Positions 22,670 to 33,449 of a DNA stretch of 64,000 bases are shown piece by piece. A program made the translations under genes and the position numbers. The DNA is from Zhengitettix transpicula (taxonomy: Eukaryota > Arthropoda > Insecta > Orthoptera > Tetrigidae): contig CM073590.1 of assembly GCA_037074705.1 (NCBI GenBank), positions 7,146,001 through 7,210,000 on the forward strand, read 5' to 3'. The notes below the pieces were generated by a model that searched no databases, was not told the origin of the DNA, and worked only from the letters and a program-made list of their open reading frames with translations. The first letter of the stretch is position 1. The number at the start of each line of letters is the position of its first letter.

Positions 22670-24640
22670 CCAGATAACACCGGACTAACACCATTGCTAG
22701 TAGGCAATGACAGTGAACGTAACTGAAACGTTGCGATTACAATTGTTTACTCGGTTACAAGTCCGATAAGACTTTATTCGTTTTACTATTTCTTACTTGT
22801 TTCTCACGTTCTATCTTCCTCTCTGCTTACATTCTTAGTGTCCCCATCTACTCCACCATTTTCTAACTAACTTTATATTTATTAACTAATTTCCATAACA
22901 CTTTGTGTATCGAATATTTCTAAATAAGATTAAAAATTACTATTTGATGTACGGGGGTTTTAAAACTGATTGCATCACGTTGGGTTGCCTAACCCACGAA
23001 TTTTGTTCCCTATGTAAGTATGTGAATTCAATGACCTCTGCTAATAACATTCTACGTCATTCTCCGAAGAGGAAAAAATATGTTTGTGCCAACTGTTGCC
23101 AATTTGGGAACACAGCTGATATTTACTAAGCCTTCCATTCATGATCCTACAAATGAGGTTGAATTTTGAGAGTAGACTGTATTTATTCTCATGATATCAA
23201 ATCGTCCCTGAATTTTAGTCTTTATATGTTGACTGCAATAGCATTGACTCTTAAAATTTTATTTTTCATAGATTAATTCTATGTGTATTATTTACCTTAC
23301 ATTGCTAAGTAATTATTATATGAACAAAAATAACCAAATGATGTCTGTTCCGACGTGATCCGTGTTTGTCAATAGTAAACTGAAACGACATTCTTAAAGT
23401 ATGCGCTATTTCCGGTGGTATTTCCTCAATATAAAAATAGCTGAGTGAGGTGAACGACTTCCTACAAGTCCCTCATAAAGACGGCTCAAGTCTGACACCG
23501 ACAAGTTATGTCTGCTCGGTGCGTGTAAAATGTCGCATTGGCTGCTTACGACCTGAGAAAGATCAGACTGTACAACTGCATTCAAAGAAAACACCCAGGA
23601 AAGAGGATCTGGTTTCTATATGCAGGAATAATGTGACTCGAACATCTCTTTTAGTGCCATTTTATTTCATGCTGCAAGATTAGTTTCACTTTCATTAGAA
23701 TAATATATTTAATACGACGATTAAGTAGTAGACTGCGGCTCTAGATACTAATATTTTTCAGAATGCCACACAAATTTTAAACAAATTAAATAAATTGAAA
23801 TAAAGTTGTTAGAAACTATACCTAAAATTATATTTCTATAAAAAAAACTATAAGAAAGATATCACCTTGCGACGTACGGTCCGAGCACAAAAGAATACTA
23901 AATCATGTAGATGCAGATGTAAACAACTAACGGCATATACGAAATATTATTAATATATCCTTTCTCCCCTCGCAAATTCAAATACATAACATCACTGATT
24001 TATTTATATACCTCACATTGAGATTCCTATTTCTTTTAAGCACAAGCCACAAATTTAAATATTATTCTAATTTCAAGGTAGGTATATATTATTCTCTTAA
24101 TCTCAGCGTCCCGCCAATAGTTTCTTTCAGTGGAAAATATCTGTACTATTATTAGACTATTTTTAAAATTACACTACCGACATTAGCTGCCGACTCTTCA
24201 CAATTGCCGATTACAAAGTTATGGAGGTTTTTAATCAGGAGGTGCGTAGAAGTCGTCATCGCGATCACTCGGCACCAAACAGTTTTTTATATGAAAATAC
24301 ATAAAACATCAATAATTATTTTCACGCCGCTAAATAATCAATATACTACTCCAAATTTCAATACTTACAACCGTTGCTTCGAATATTCTAGCACTATCCT
24401 ATCCCATAATTAATGTGTAGTAACTAATATTTTAATATTTGATATAAAAACTGACAGTTATATTTTATAAAGAAGTGTACGTAACTCAGATTCCAGTTCG
24501 GAAATGAGTATCTCATTTTCACCGTCGTAGTAACTCATGATTCCTTCGATTCATCGTAATAGTACCGGTCGCATGTACCAGAAAAAAATGTACATTCTCA
24601 GACAGGATACAGCTAATATTTCAGAAAACCTAATTAAACC
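22670..24640. other. Unassigned spacer
   Basis: Overlapping short frames at 22905-23129 and 23406-23683 have no recognisable motifs. I see no splice-bounded coding stretch and no family copy. Confidence 0.45.
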
Positions 24641-24649
24641 AAAAATTCG

Positions 24650-24833
24650 TTTGAATACAACGTTTCGTCCGCAATTTTGGAACTTCAGGTAAATATTTAA
24701 AATACAATTTTAAATTTAGACCCATGACAGCTTCCTTTTGGACGCACGTTGTCCATGGCTCTCAATTGAAAATTGTATTTTACATGATTATCATAAAAAT
24801 TCTCAAAATTGTGGACGAAACGTTATATTCAAA
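24650..24833. mobile_element. Foldback element with GGACGAAACGTT arms
   Basis: TTGAATACAACGTTTCGTCC with GCAATTTTGG (24651-24680) pairs with CAAAATTGTGGACGAAACGT and TATATTCAA (24804-24832). Inner arms ATACAATTTTAA and TTGAAAATTGTAT also pair. The central spacer is about 50 bases. Confidence 0.8.
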
Positions 24834-26275
24834 TTACTTTTCTGTTGAATAATTTTTCCTGACATATTGGCTCTTTTATTTATTTATTAATAACAAATAC
24901 AGTAAACTACTGATAAAAAATACTCATACAATTACTTAACGTGATACTTTCTTGAAGTATTCTTATAATCAAAGTTTGATTGTTTGCATAATGCAATAAT
25001 ATGTCATTTTGCTATGTAATTACAAAATATACACTATACATTACGCATTTGTCCTATTCTTCTCAGTTCATATATATTTATATATAATTAACAACAGTAT
25101 ATTTAATCAAATTCCATAACCTCCCTAGATTATTTCGATCGCTAAAGGCAAAAACAAAAATCCCCATCGTCATTATTAATCCGTACCAAATAACAACAAC
25201 GTGTATCTTAATTTGTTTATTTGTTGGTCTACAAGACACCCCTTCGCACGATATAAAAAACCTAACTTCTCAACACACAATTTAATATTCAACCTCCCTT
25301 ATTAATATACAGTTCTTTAACGTGATAAAAACTTTCGCTTCACCTATGTCAATATCATACTGTAAATAGCGTCATAGAAATTACGCTCACGGTCTCGGCA
25401 CAATTTATTCAAGGAGAGTAGATCACAGACATGTTTAATTCACTGTGTGAAAATAGATCCAATACGAATTTGAAATACAGTGACTGATAAACGGTATGTC
25501 ACAGCCTAGTTCAAAACACTTTTTTACGAAACTAGGTTTTATTTATGCGATAATTTGTCTAGAAACGTAAATTAAATAAATTGATTATATCATAGCGTTA
25601 ATTGAAACGTAACCAAAAACTGTAGCGAAGCACAATTTTATAAGTAAGTTCTTTAAACTCTTTTTGGGACAAATGGACGGTGAAGTTCCGAATTCGTATC
25701 AAAATGATTTCACTCTGGATCTGGACGTTACACTGAAACTTCACACAAACGTGAATATTTATTACGCCCGACCTCAACATTGTACTATGACAATCCGCAA
25801 GCTGTTTAAGAAGGGAGTTTTGTTCGTCAGTACCCTGTAAGAACCGCAAGTGCAGTGGTCTTAGTAAAGATTACAGCAGTTGGAGGAATGAGATCGCAGC
25901 GCGCTTAGTGGCTTCCCAATGCGCTGTTCGTGGCATAAAGCCCAGGTCTGGGGTAATTACCCTGCTCCTTTGCTTGTACGCATGAATTCACACTCTCAAG
26001 AGCGCCAGAGAACCTAGGCGCCATGTGTGTCTGGAAACAGAAGTCACAGAGCTCTACAAAACCTATAAAAAGTTACGTAAAAGTTTTCTGTGCTCCTTCG
26101 GGCAATACAAAATGGCCCTTTTGTACATTGTTTGGTGCCCTCAAAGTTTTATATGTAGTTTTACAATATGTCTAGAAATATTTCGAAGCATCAAATGGTC
26201 CATGTAAAGAGAGCGTTACTATCATTGTCTCATATTCGGTTTAGTAATATAATATAATAATTTCAGAAATGACTG
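24834..26275. other. AT-rich spacer; GC-richer patch at 25840-26020
   Basis: No gene is supported. The patch near 25840-26020 includes GGGGTAATTACCCTG, a near-palindrome with a homeodomain-type TAATTA core, and could be regulatory, but nothing else backs this. Confidence 0.35.
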
Positions 26276-26528
26276 TATATTGTTCTTGTCCCCACATCAA
26301 ACTCTTCGCCCGCTATCGGAAAGGCGTGGGACAAGTACCTGATGCAGGTTTTTCTAGGGGTTTCCCTGCATTATTTTTAGGCAAATGCCGGGTAGGATCC
26401 TTAAACTATAGCCTAGGGGCCCTAGTTAACCCTTGACTACCTTCCTCTACTCTACCCTTTCAAATCCCTTTCTATGCTATTAAAGGGGAGTTGCCACCAT
26501 GTCGATTACCCTCATTTAGCCTGATACC

Positions 26529-26567
<39 letters not shown>

Positions 26568-26570
26568 CTT
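26276..26570 (+). mobile_element. Family-2 retroposon, copy a (5'-truncated, (TA)n tail, perfect 12-bp target duplication)
   Basis: The element body is 26288-26530, followed by a 3' tail of AATATATATA... to about 26558. It is flanked by TATATTGTTCTT at 26276-26287 and 26559-26570. The body matches the family from CCCGCTATCGGAAAGGCGTG through CCTGCAT...TTTTAGGCAAATGCCGGG and the closing GGGGAGTTGCCACCATG. The shortened 5' end plus exact target duplication are the marks of LINE-driven insertion. The tail is TA repeats here, whereas other copies have poly(A). Confidence 0.85.
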
Positions 26571-26699
26571 ACTAAGGAGAAAGAAGATCAATTTCTCTTA
26601 ATGTCAAATTATTTACAGACGAAGCTTAACATGATTTTATTAAAACTATCCACGAAGCTCTGGTTGATATATTGAAAGTAACTGGAATATATTGCGGAT

Positions 26700-27420
26700 C
26701 TTATGATTTATTATATCACGATATTTTATTAAAAATACAATAATTACACGGTATTATGGAAACTTCCCTCTCCTTAATCCGTTAGTTTTTAAAAACTGAT
26801 GGCAAAACGTTGCGATCGTAAACGCAGACGGAAATATGAAGTTGTCAGAATAGGAATCTATAACTTGTGGAGTTCCTCAGGGCCCCATTCTGGGTCTATT
26901 ACTTCTCATCCTAAAAAGAGTCGACCTAGTTATTGTGACGCGCTAAAGTCACTCCGTCACGATGACGATACCAATTTAGTCATTAATAAAACACACTTGG
27001 AAAAAATTAAATGTGTTGGTCGGATTTACCGAGAAGCGGTTTCGTTGTTTACTACAAATATATTGTCTCAATCCAAAGAAAACTAAAATGCTAAACTCTT
27101 ACTGACGATAATTTTCATATTACAACAGGCGTACTTTCTGAATTTGGAGATGGTCCATAAATCAAAATGAGACCTACATATTAAACATTCTGCACTACTC
27201 AACTTAATCTGATGTATGTTAAGAGTGTTGAATAATTAGGAACGTTCATATCGCTTCTTTTCATTGGGCAATGTCTTATTAACAATATCGGATTGTTCCA
27301 GTGACATGTAAAATTGAATCTTGAGTCGAATGTAAGTTGTAAAAGTTTATTCTGGAAACTGAAAATTTTATCCAGGCACTTTTATAGTATAAACATTAAA
27401 GTTCGTTTGGCGTAACAACG
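26700..27420 (+). pseudogene. L2/CR1-like LINE reverse transcriptase fragment
   Basis: This is the same LINE type as at 15-16.6 kb, in plus orientation and more decayed. ITCGVPQGPILGLLL lies at about 26860-26905 and HDDDTNLVIN, the remnant of the catalytic ADD box, at about 26960-26990. Then WFTTNILS...NPKKTKMLN appears across a frame change (about 27045-27095), and SVE-stop-LGTFIS follows at about 27218-27248. At least two frameshifts and several stops occur. The outer limits are estimates. Confidence 0.7.
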
Positions 27421-28700
27421 GAATATTTTCAATAAAAAGCGCAAATCATCTGCACGACACGAGACACGAATTGAAAAGCATCACCGTTTCAAACGAACTT
27501 TCTTTATTTCACCGTAAACCTATATCTTGAGTATATATTGTTTTTTCCTTTATATTTGTTTGTTATATGATTATGAGTGTTGTTCTTAGTTGTGTACGTG
27601 GTGCATTTGTTTTTAAATTTACGTATTTTTATTATATGTACTTCATTGTTGTGTTTATGTATGTATGCAATAATTCTTTGGCTTCCCCTACTTCTAAAGA
27701 GGAGGAGAAATAAATCTAAAATAAGTAGGATGTCTTGTACATCGATCGTCTCTATAATCGCTAGTGGTGAAATTATTAAAATTTTGCAGAGAGATGAAAC
27801 GCTCCTAAACATCATTCTCAATGACGAAATGTTTCTCCCAAGCTGAAATTCGTTGATAATTTTGGACTCAATGATTAGAAGATTCTTAAAAGTGAAATGG
27901 AATTATTTATTAATAGACCACTATGGTACCCATTCACTCAGGCAATAACTCTCTCGTTTGCAGTATTATTACAGATAGTGGCCGAACATTATTTTGTGTG
28001 TTAACTTCTATTTTACATTTTACTAAATACAATGAATAATGAATGTTTTCCAGCATTTTAGGACTTTTTGATTTAATTAATAACAGTAATATTAAACTAG
28101 GAAAATTCAATTTTCTAAAAATGAGCTATACTTTTAAAAATTAAATTCTTATTCTTTTCATTTTAATGAGATAAAAATTCTTTTGTTGGTTAATTCACTT
28201 AACTTGAATCTGTGTTATGAATAACAATGCAATAATGCAAAGAAGCAGTATAATTAAGAAACGGAAATAGTTTTTATGGCATTTCAATTTCATAAGAACA
28301 GATGGAGCCAATGACTTCGTTTATTGATATGCTGGAAACAAGAGCGTACCCACAGCGATTGTTCGGCAACACTACTTGGCCCGCACTTCATATTAAGAGT
28401 TCTGTTTAGTAATTTCAAGATCACATCAATGACGGGAACATAACTTCAACGGACGTTATATTTCAATCGGAGCTATAAATAATATAATAATAAGCGCCTG
28501 AGTACCATGGAAGTGGCAGAAGTGGCTTACGAGATGAAAGCAAACCAATGTGGAGAGGAATAGAGAACTATTGTATTTTAATACTTTGGAATTGTTATCA
28601 AGAGGATCTACGCCTTTAAAAATGATTTTTTTATATAATCTTCGTCTTTTCATTAGCGCAAGTAATATTCTTTGGAATTTTGAGGATAAACTGTATAGCG
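27421..28700. other. AT-rich spacer
   Basis: Long frames exist on both strands at 27504-27846, but they overlap each other in low-complexity sequence rich in T, K and I codons, with no known motif. No gene is supported. Confidence 0.5.
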
Positions 28701-28709
28701 CTTTTGCTT

Positions 28710-28960
28710 TTACGGACGACGCTCCATAGAATGGCTGTTCTGAGAATATTTGAGCCGACGATTAGTGCTATAAATGGCGCTCCCTGAGCTCCTGCAAATT
28801 ACAGCCGGCTCGAGTCCCGCACCGCCTGTCAGCGTTTCATCAATTAGCCTGGCGGTCGCCGGACAACGCTGAGCTGGCGTTCGCTCGTCTTCCAGTCTGA
28901 ATTAGTCATCACGCCGAGCACGGTAAACCACCAGCAGAAACAAGTCCTTAGATACGGAAA
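28710..28960. other. GC-elevated unique island, candidate regulatory DNA
   Basis: A GC-rich stretch in AT-rich surroundings without an open frame. It contains CGCCTGTCAGCGTTTC, ATCAATTAGCCTGG and GACGATTAGTGCTATAAATG, a cluster of TGTCA and ATTAG/AATTAG cores as found in homeodomain-bound enhancers. Function is inferred only. Confidence 0.25.
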
Positions 28961-29207
28961 CGTGGAAATTGTTTTATCAAAAATCTATCACATGACCCCG
29001 ATAATCGTTGACCGAGATTTTAAGTTTTCATTTTAATAGACGAATTCGTAAGTTCTGCTGAAGTATTTAGCATGCATGACAATATGAATGCCTATTATAA
29101 ACTATAAAATATTCAAGCTGAACTTATTATGGAAAAAATTAACTTAAGACTCTTTCGCGAGTTATGAAATTTAAATGATATATGTGATCCATACATGCCG
29201 GTTTGCT

Positions 29208-29310
29208 TATTTCCTCTACCCATCCGCTTCCTCCTTTCCAAATCCCTTCCTGTGCTATTAAGGGAAGTGGATTACTTACATGTAACATGTTAAACTAAAA
29301 AAAATTAAAA
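29208..29310 (+). mobile_element. Family-2 retroposon fragment, copy h
   Basis: TTTCCAAATCCCTTCCTGTG, CTATTAAGGG and GGATTACTTACATGTAAC match the last ~80 bases of family 2, followed by an A-rich tail (CTAAAAAAAATTAAAAAGG). It is strongly 5'-truncated and diverged. Confidence 0.6.
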
Positions 29311-30455
29311 AGGTGCAGTGGGTATGTGTGTTTTAACCAAAACGTTCGGTATGTCCCAGAATATATAAAATACACTTAGTAAATAATACGAAGAAGATAA
29401 TATTTCTTAAATATGTATACTTATATCACAATTTTGTTCAATCAGTCTCTCTATCTTAAGCATGATTATTTTTTAATTTGATAGTCGCCGGAACCACTGC
29501 TGAAGATAACTTATTCCAACCGACTCTCTAGCTGCACTACGTCCATTTCATTTATTTAACTTTAAACTTCAGTTAATGACTTTCTAACTCATCGCCTTGA
29601 CTAAGATTAAGGTATATCTCGGAGTCTACGTTTGTAGCATATGGTGATTAACGATTCACATCCCCCTAGCGGTGGTATTATTATAAAAATTCCTGTAAAT
29701 GATAAAAAAATATGAAATTATTATCAAATTAATTTAAATCACTTTTCCGTAATTCTCGACAAATTAATTATTTCATTTCTATTATTACCATTTTGCTTTA
29801 AATTACGTATACTATTAGCTTTACAAATGTATTATTTAAGTTTCTTATCTATCCAACATTTTAATGCAAAATAATAATTATCACAAGTTGTTTTCAAGAA
29901 AAATCTTAGTTTCTGACCAACTTAAATAAAAGGAATCAATTGAACCTCTAGTAATAAGAAATGTAACGAAATTATTAACTTCCGGCATTTGTTACATAAC
30001 CTCGGCATCATCCCGTACATTCAGGAAGTTAGCTAGCGCAGCCTTCTATAGTCTTCCAGTCCCGAAGCCAGTTTTTCCTTATTGCTGCCACTCTTCCTCG
30101 AAAAAAGCTAATGAGACCAACTTTGCCCTGTTTGTCTCGGTTTTACGTGTAAAAAAAAGTAATATCACAGCATGTCTCAAGGGGAAAAAAATTCCCACGA
30201 CCCTTTTTCTTTGGCTTTTTATACTTCGTTTCCCCACATGAGAATAAACTTCAACTCATTTACCCTACGAGATTCAGAAAATATAGTTGCTTTTGATGAA
30301 CTGTGGGTCTTCCGGCGTCGGTATGACTTAGGTTGCTAAAGAAAACGATTTTTAAATTTTTTTGGAGGACTACGGTTGCCACCTTTCATCTCCTTTTAAA
30401 AACAAATTGGAAAGTTTTGTTGGCAACCCTATAAATAATTTTGTGCATTAAACTG
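29311..30455. other. AT-rich spacer
   Basis: No gene or repeat that I can support; a GC-richer part lies around 30000-30330. Confidence 0.45.
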
Positions 30456-30862
30456 CTTCTTTTTTTTTAAAAAAAATTATTGTTTATAGTCGAATCAACA
30501 TAAAAGTCATTGGCGGTTTACCATACATACTACATGAAATTATTACAATTAATTCATATTAACTATACATTTTATTCTTAGTCTAAGATTAATTGTCCAT
30601 TTAGGTTGTATCTTGAATGCCTGTTTCCTTGATAAACTTTAGTAGGGTATTTATTGCCGCTGGTGAGGTACATATCTCCCTTCTCGTGTATTTTTGAAGT
30701 GTGACTCTTCTAGTCCTGTCGTGCTTTCGACAGTCGTAGAGGATACGCTGGATCGTCAGGACAGCCTTGCACACGTCACATGTAGGTCTGGTTACCTTTG
30801 TTTGGAACCAAATTATACTGTTTCATATAATTATTTAGCATGTAGCATCTTGTAACTGGACT
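30456..30862 (-). pseudogene. 3' end of the RNase H-type LINE (second copy)
   Basis: On the minus strand TRPTCDVCKAVLTIQ-RILYDC (about 30797-30735) is the same C-x2-C...C knuckle as at 9.75 kb. It is followed by TSPAAINTLLKFIKETGIQ (about 30670-30615), which parallels TTAALDIIKFIEEANI of the first copy. The 3' untranslated part contains CGCCAATGAC in both copies and ends in an A-rich tail (TTCTTTTTTTTT on the plus strand, about 30457). One LINE family thus left two 5'-truncated copies here. Confidence 0.75.
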
Positions 30863-30879
30863 GGACTGTCAGAAAATAA

Positions 30880-31225
30880 GACGAGTAGTCGTCCAAACGC
30901 TATGGATTGTAGTGGATGTAGGCCGAAACTCAGTTTAAAACGAATCTTTGTTACGGCTACTTTGTTGCGTAAAATCTATTCGGAAAACAAGGAGATGTAT
31001 TGAGTTCAGTTCAGGATATTTTGTATGTCAAAAAATTTATTCGTAAAAGTTAAGAGACGTTAAATACAGGGTTCTATATAAACACCTTGTCTGTATATCC
31101 CGTTCGTAAGTTTATAATGAATATTTCTAAAAATGATAGTGTCGTTATTCCAGCTTTCCTCCAAGTGACACTTCCCAAGCCCTCCCCTCCATCTTTTCCC
31201 TTCTACTACGCATGCCATACGACGT
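30880..31225 (+). mobile_element. Internally deleted copy of the 39-kb inverted-repeat element
   Basis: Two blocks match the element at 39043-40330. The first, about 30880-31020, aligns with 39085-39225 (shared AGTCGTCC, CTCAGTTTAA and ACGAATCTTTGTTRCG-like parts). The second, about 31095-31220, aligns with 40165-40310 (shared TATCCCGTTCGTAA, CCCTCCCCTCCATC-like parts and a CATACGAC/CGTACG end). The ~850 bases between them are absent. It abuts the 31.2-kb open frame. Confidence 0.6.
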
Positions 31226-31643
31226 GATTTATTTTCTGCCTAAAGATGGCTGGTTTGTTTTTCAATTATTTACTGCTTTGGAGTCATGTGTTGTTAAAAG
31301 TTTTTTAATATCTTGTAATGCTACCTATGGTGGTGGTGATCAAGTTGCAGGTAATATTAATGATCAAATGTTTATTATTCGCGCTAAAAATACCCCAGCG
31401 TTGGGTAAGGTAGATGATATTGAACAAGAAGAGGTTATTGGTTGCAATGTTTATGGTTCACCTGTATTTCCTTATAATCAAGTTACCTGTGTAGATAGGA
31501 ATGTTTTTAATTTTTATGTTCGACGTGGTGTTAAAATGTTGATTGGTGAGCAATTGTACTTGTGTATATTATGTAATGGTCACCCACGTGACAAATTGCC
31601 TCATACATATTCTGGAATTATTAAAATGTATTATCGTGCATAA
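31212..31643 (+). CDS. Coding-looking frame, possible C-terminal part of a small DNA-virus capsid protein (endogenous viral relic)
   Basis: 143 codons without a stop in AT-rich DNA, with a strong T bias at third positions, unlike other frames here. The protein begins in the end of the neighbouring repeat, so MPYDV is probably not the true N-terminus; viral-type sequence seems to start near residue 5-6. It alternates hydrophobic strands with glycine/asparagine turns: SCVVKSFLISCNA, then DQMFIIRAKNTPALGKVDDI (residues 51-70), RNVFNFYVRR and a closing TYSGIIKMYYRA. That pattern resembles the end of single jelly-roll capsids of circular Rep-encoding ssDNA viruses or parvoviruses. No motif proves it and no replication gene is present. 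The stop overlaps AATAAA. A host gene exon or another virus type remains possible. Confidence 0.4.
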   Translation: MPYDVIYFLPKDGWFVFQLFTALESCVVKSFLISCNATYGGGDQVAGNINDQMFIIRAKNTPALGKVDDIEQEEVIGCNVYGSPVFPYNQVTCVDRNVFNFYVRRGVKMLIGEQLYLCILCNGHPRDKLPHTYSGIIKMYYRA

Positions 31644-31647
31644 TAAA
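31642..31647 (+). promoter_or_regulatory. Poly(A) signal overlapping the stop codon
   Basis: TAATAAAA: AATAAA starts within the TAA stop of the 31.2-kb frame. Such compaction is typical of small viral genomes and rare in insect genes, which normally have a 3' untranslated region. Confidence 0.5.
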
Positions 31648-31688
31648 ATCTTTTTTCTTATACTGGCTTTGACCTGTCTTGACCCCTT

Positions 31689-31747
31689 CATCAAATTGCG
31701 TCACAACTTGTTTGATGACGTCACACTTGGCCTTGAAAGCAGCCAAT
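31689..31747. promoter_or_regulatory. Imperfect palindrome, CRE-type site and CCAAT box after the capsid-like frame
   Basis: CATCAAA (31689-31695) pairs with TTTGATG (31711-31717), with an inner TTG/CAA pair and a short loop. TGACGTCA, a perfect CRE/ATF palindrome, is at 31716-31723 and CCAAT at 31743-31747. GTCACAACTTG and GTCACACTTGG form a direct repeat. The arrangement could be a viral non-coding or terminal region; it could also be chance. Confidence 0.35.
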
Positions 31748-31789
31748 CAGAGCTCTTACTGATAAGGACTTAGAAAATCTCACGAGGTA

Positions 31790-33370
31790 AAATTATTTTA
31801 CGATGATAATATTCTAGAATTTAACTGCTGACTTATTTTCTTTTTCATGTTCGACGGGAATAGATTTTCTATTGGAAACTCCGTCAAATGAAAATTGAAG
31901 ATGATATAAAAGACTTATCATTTTTTAATTACTGTTATATTAATATCTTTAACATAGTTTTAAATCATATATTTTTCTGTTAAGTACAATGTTTGTTTTT
32001 TAAACTTTGTATTTGTAATAATTATTCTTTTCATGTCTTCTATCCTATTTCCTCGACCGAGGACTAATTAAATGAAAAATAAATCTAAATCTAAATATTG
32101 TGTGACAAACCACGGTGATATTAGAAGCTAGTTCTGATTAAAGCTGACTTATTTCATAGAAACCCTTTAGCTTCTCCTGCCCTATCCTCATAAGCGCAAT
32201 ATCCTTTCTCCCTTAATTCCTATTTCCAGAATTTCTTCGAAACAGATTAATACAGTATTACTTTTCGATTTCCTTATCACTAGGAACTATAATATTCTCT
32301 GGGAATTCAATACTTCTACAACAGATCTTTTTCAATAAAATAGTCAAATTTTATCATTTTAAGATATTGTGTACAATAGTATTCCAAATAATTCCCTTAT
32401 GCAACAATAACCATGTTTTTCAATAGAATTATACCATGGGATTAAAGTAAGCGCTATGTATCATTTCTATTCTAAATATCTGTATTCTGAGATATATAAA
32501 ACCGAGAATATTGAACTCCTCGAACAAGTTTAACTATCCACCCCTATTATAAAACTAAATATTATGTGTCTATAATTTTAAAATTAACAATTGGACAGTG
32601 AAATAGCCAAAAAGCAAGACAAATTAACATACTTAAGTTAATATTGTCTAAACGTCTTTTTTGGCTTTCAATAAATTCAGCTGATTATAGTTTCATTTTA
32701 AAGCTTTCCATTAATCAACTGCATATTTCCTGTTTTCTAGGGATACGCATATCAAGTTAATTTGAATCGTCAAACATCTCTTATTCCCTTAACAAATTAG
32801 CGGTCTGTTATTGCGAGCGGAACATTTATCTGTTTAGTGGCCACTCGTGTGTTTTTGCGAATTGAATTCACGCTGTCTGTTATTTAGCAGAGACTTCGCT
32901 TTGTGGATTCTAATTCATTGTCTCTCTTACACGTTCGGCTTATCGGTCACATCGGTTTCATTTTCAATTACAACCCTCCATCCTTTATACCTCACTCTAG
33001 CACGTCAGCAATATTCATATCTTGTGCGTTTTAAATTGCACCGTTAAGCTTTCAGTAAATCCGAAATCGTTAATTCGTACTCATTTGAATGTAAAAAAAT
33101 TACCTGCGATACAAAATAGGCACCAATTTCCTTGTATTAAGATTTCCAAAAATTTGATTAATCAAAGGGTGAGACACGCAGTGAAACAAAAATTGCAGCT
33201 ATGAAATTTAAATAAGAAATAATATTGAGAATAATACTTTCTTTGCTGGGATGTATTGACCCTTCGACTTGTTTTATAAAAACTATTCATACAAATTCTA
33301 AATATAGTCGTAATAATTTTTTTCATAAATTAAAATCTTTATAATAATTAGTTTTAATTAACTTATCAGA
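31790..33370. other. AT-rich spacer
   Basis: No gene supported. Frames at 32847-33204 are short and without motifs. Confidence 0.5.
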
Positions 33371-33377
33371 ATGGAGA

Positions 33378-33447
33378 AATGTCGACCGGACCAGGAATCA
33401 AAGGTGTGACATCCCGCTTAACGGGCGGTCGATCTACCACTGAACCC
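33378..33447 (-). mobile_element. tRNA-like sequence (SINE head or tRNA pseudogene)
   Basis: The minus strand reads GGGTTCAGTGGTAGATC, a near-perfect A-box/D-arm, then CCGCCCGTTAAGCGGG, an anticodon-like stem-loop, then CTTTGATTCCTGG, a weakened B box. The outer GTCAAC and GTCGAC could form part of an acceptor stem. The T stem does not pair properly and no CCA or terminator is evident, so this is not a working tRNA gene. The D-arm is closest to tRNA-Gly types. Confidence 0.5.
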
Positions 33448-33449
33448 TG

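Noticed and set aside
27504..27846. Frames of 105 (minus) and 89 (plus) codons in the same place
   Set aside because: Overlapping frames in low-complexity AT-rich DNA, without motif, start context or neighbour; at most one could be real and nothing favours either.
33378..33447. Functional tRNA gene
   Set aside because: The A box and anticodon-like stem are good, but the T arm and acceptor stem do not pair properly; kept as a tRNA-like pseudogene or SINE head.
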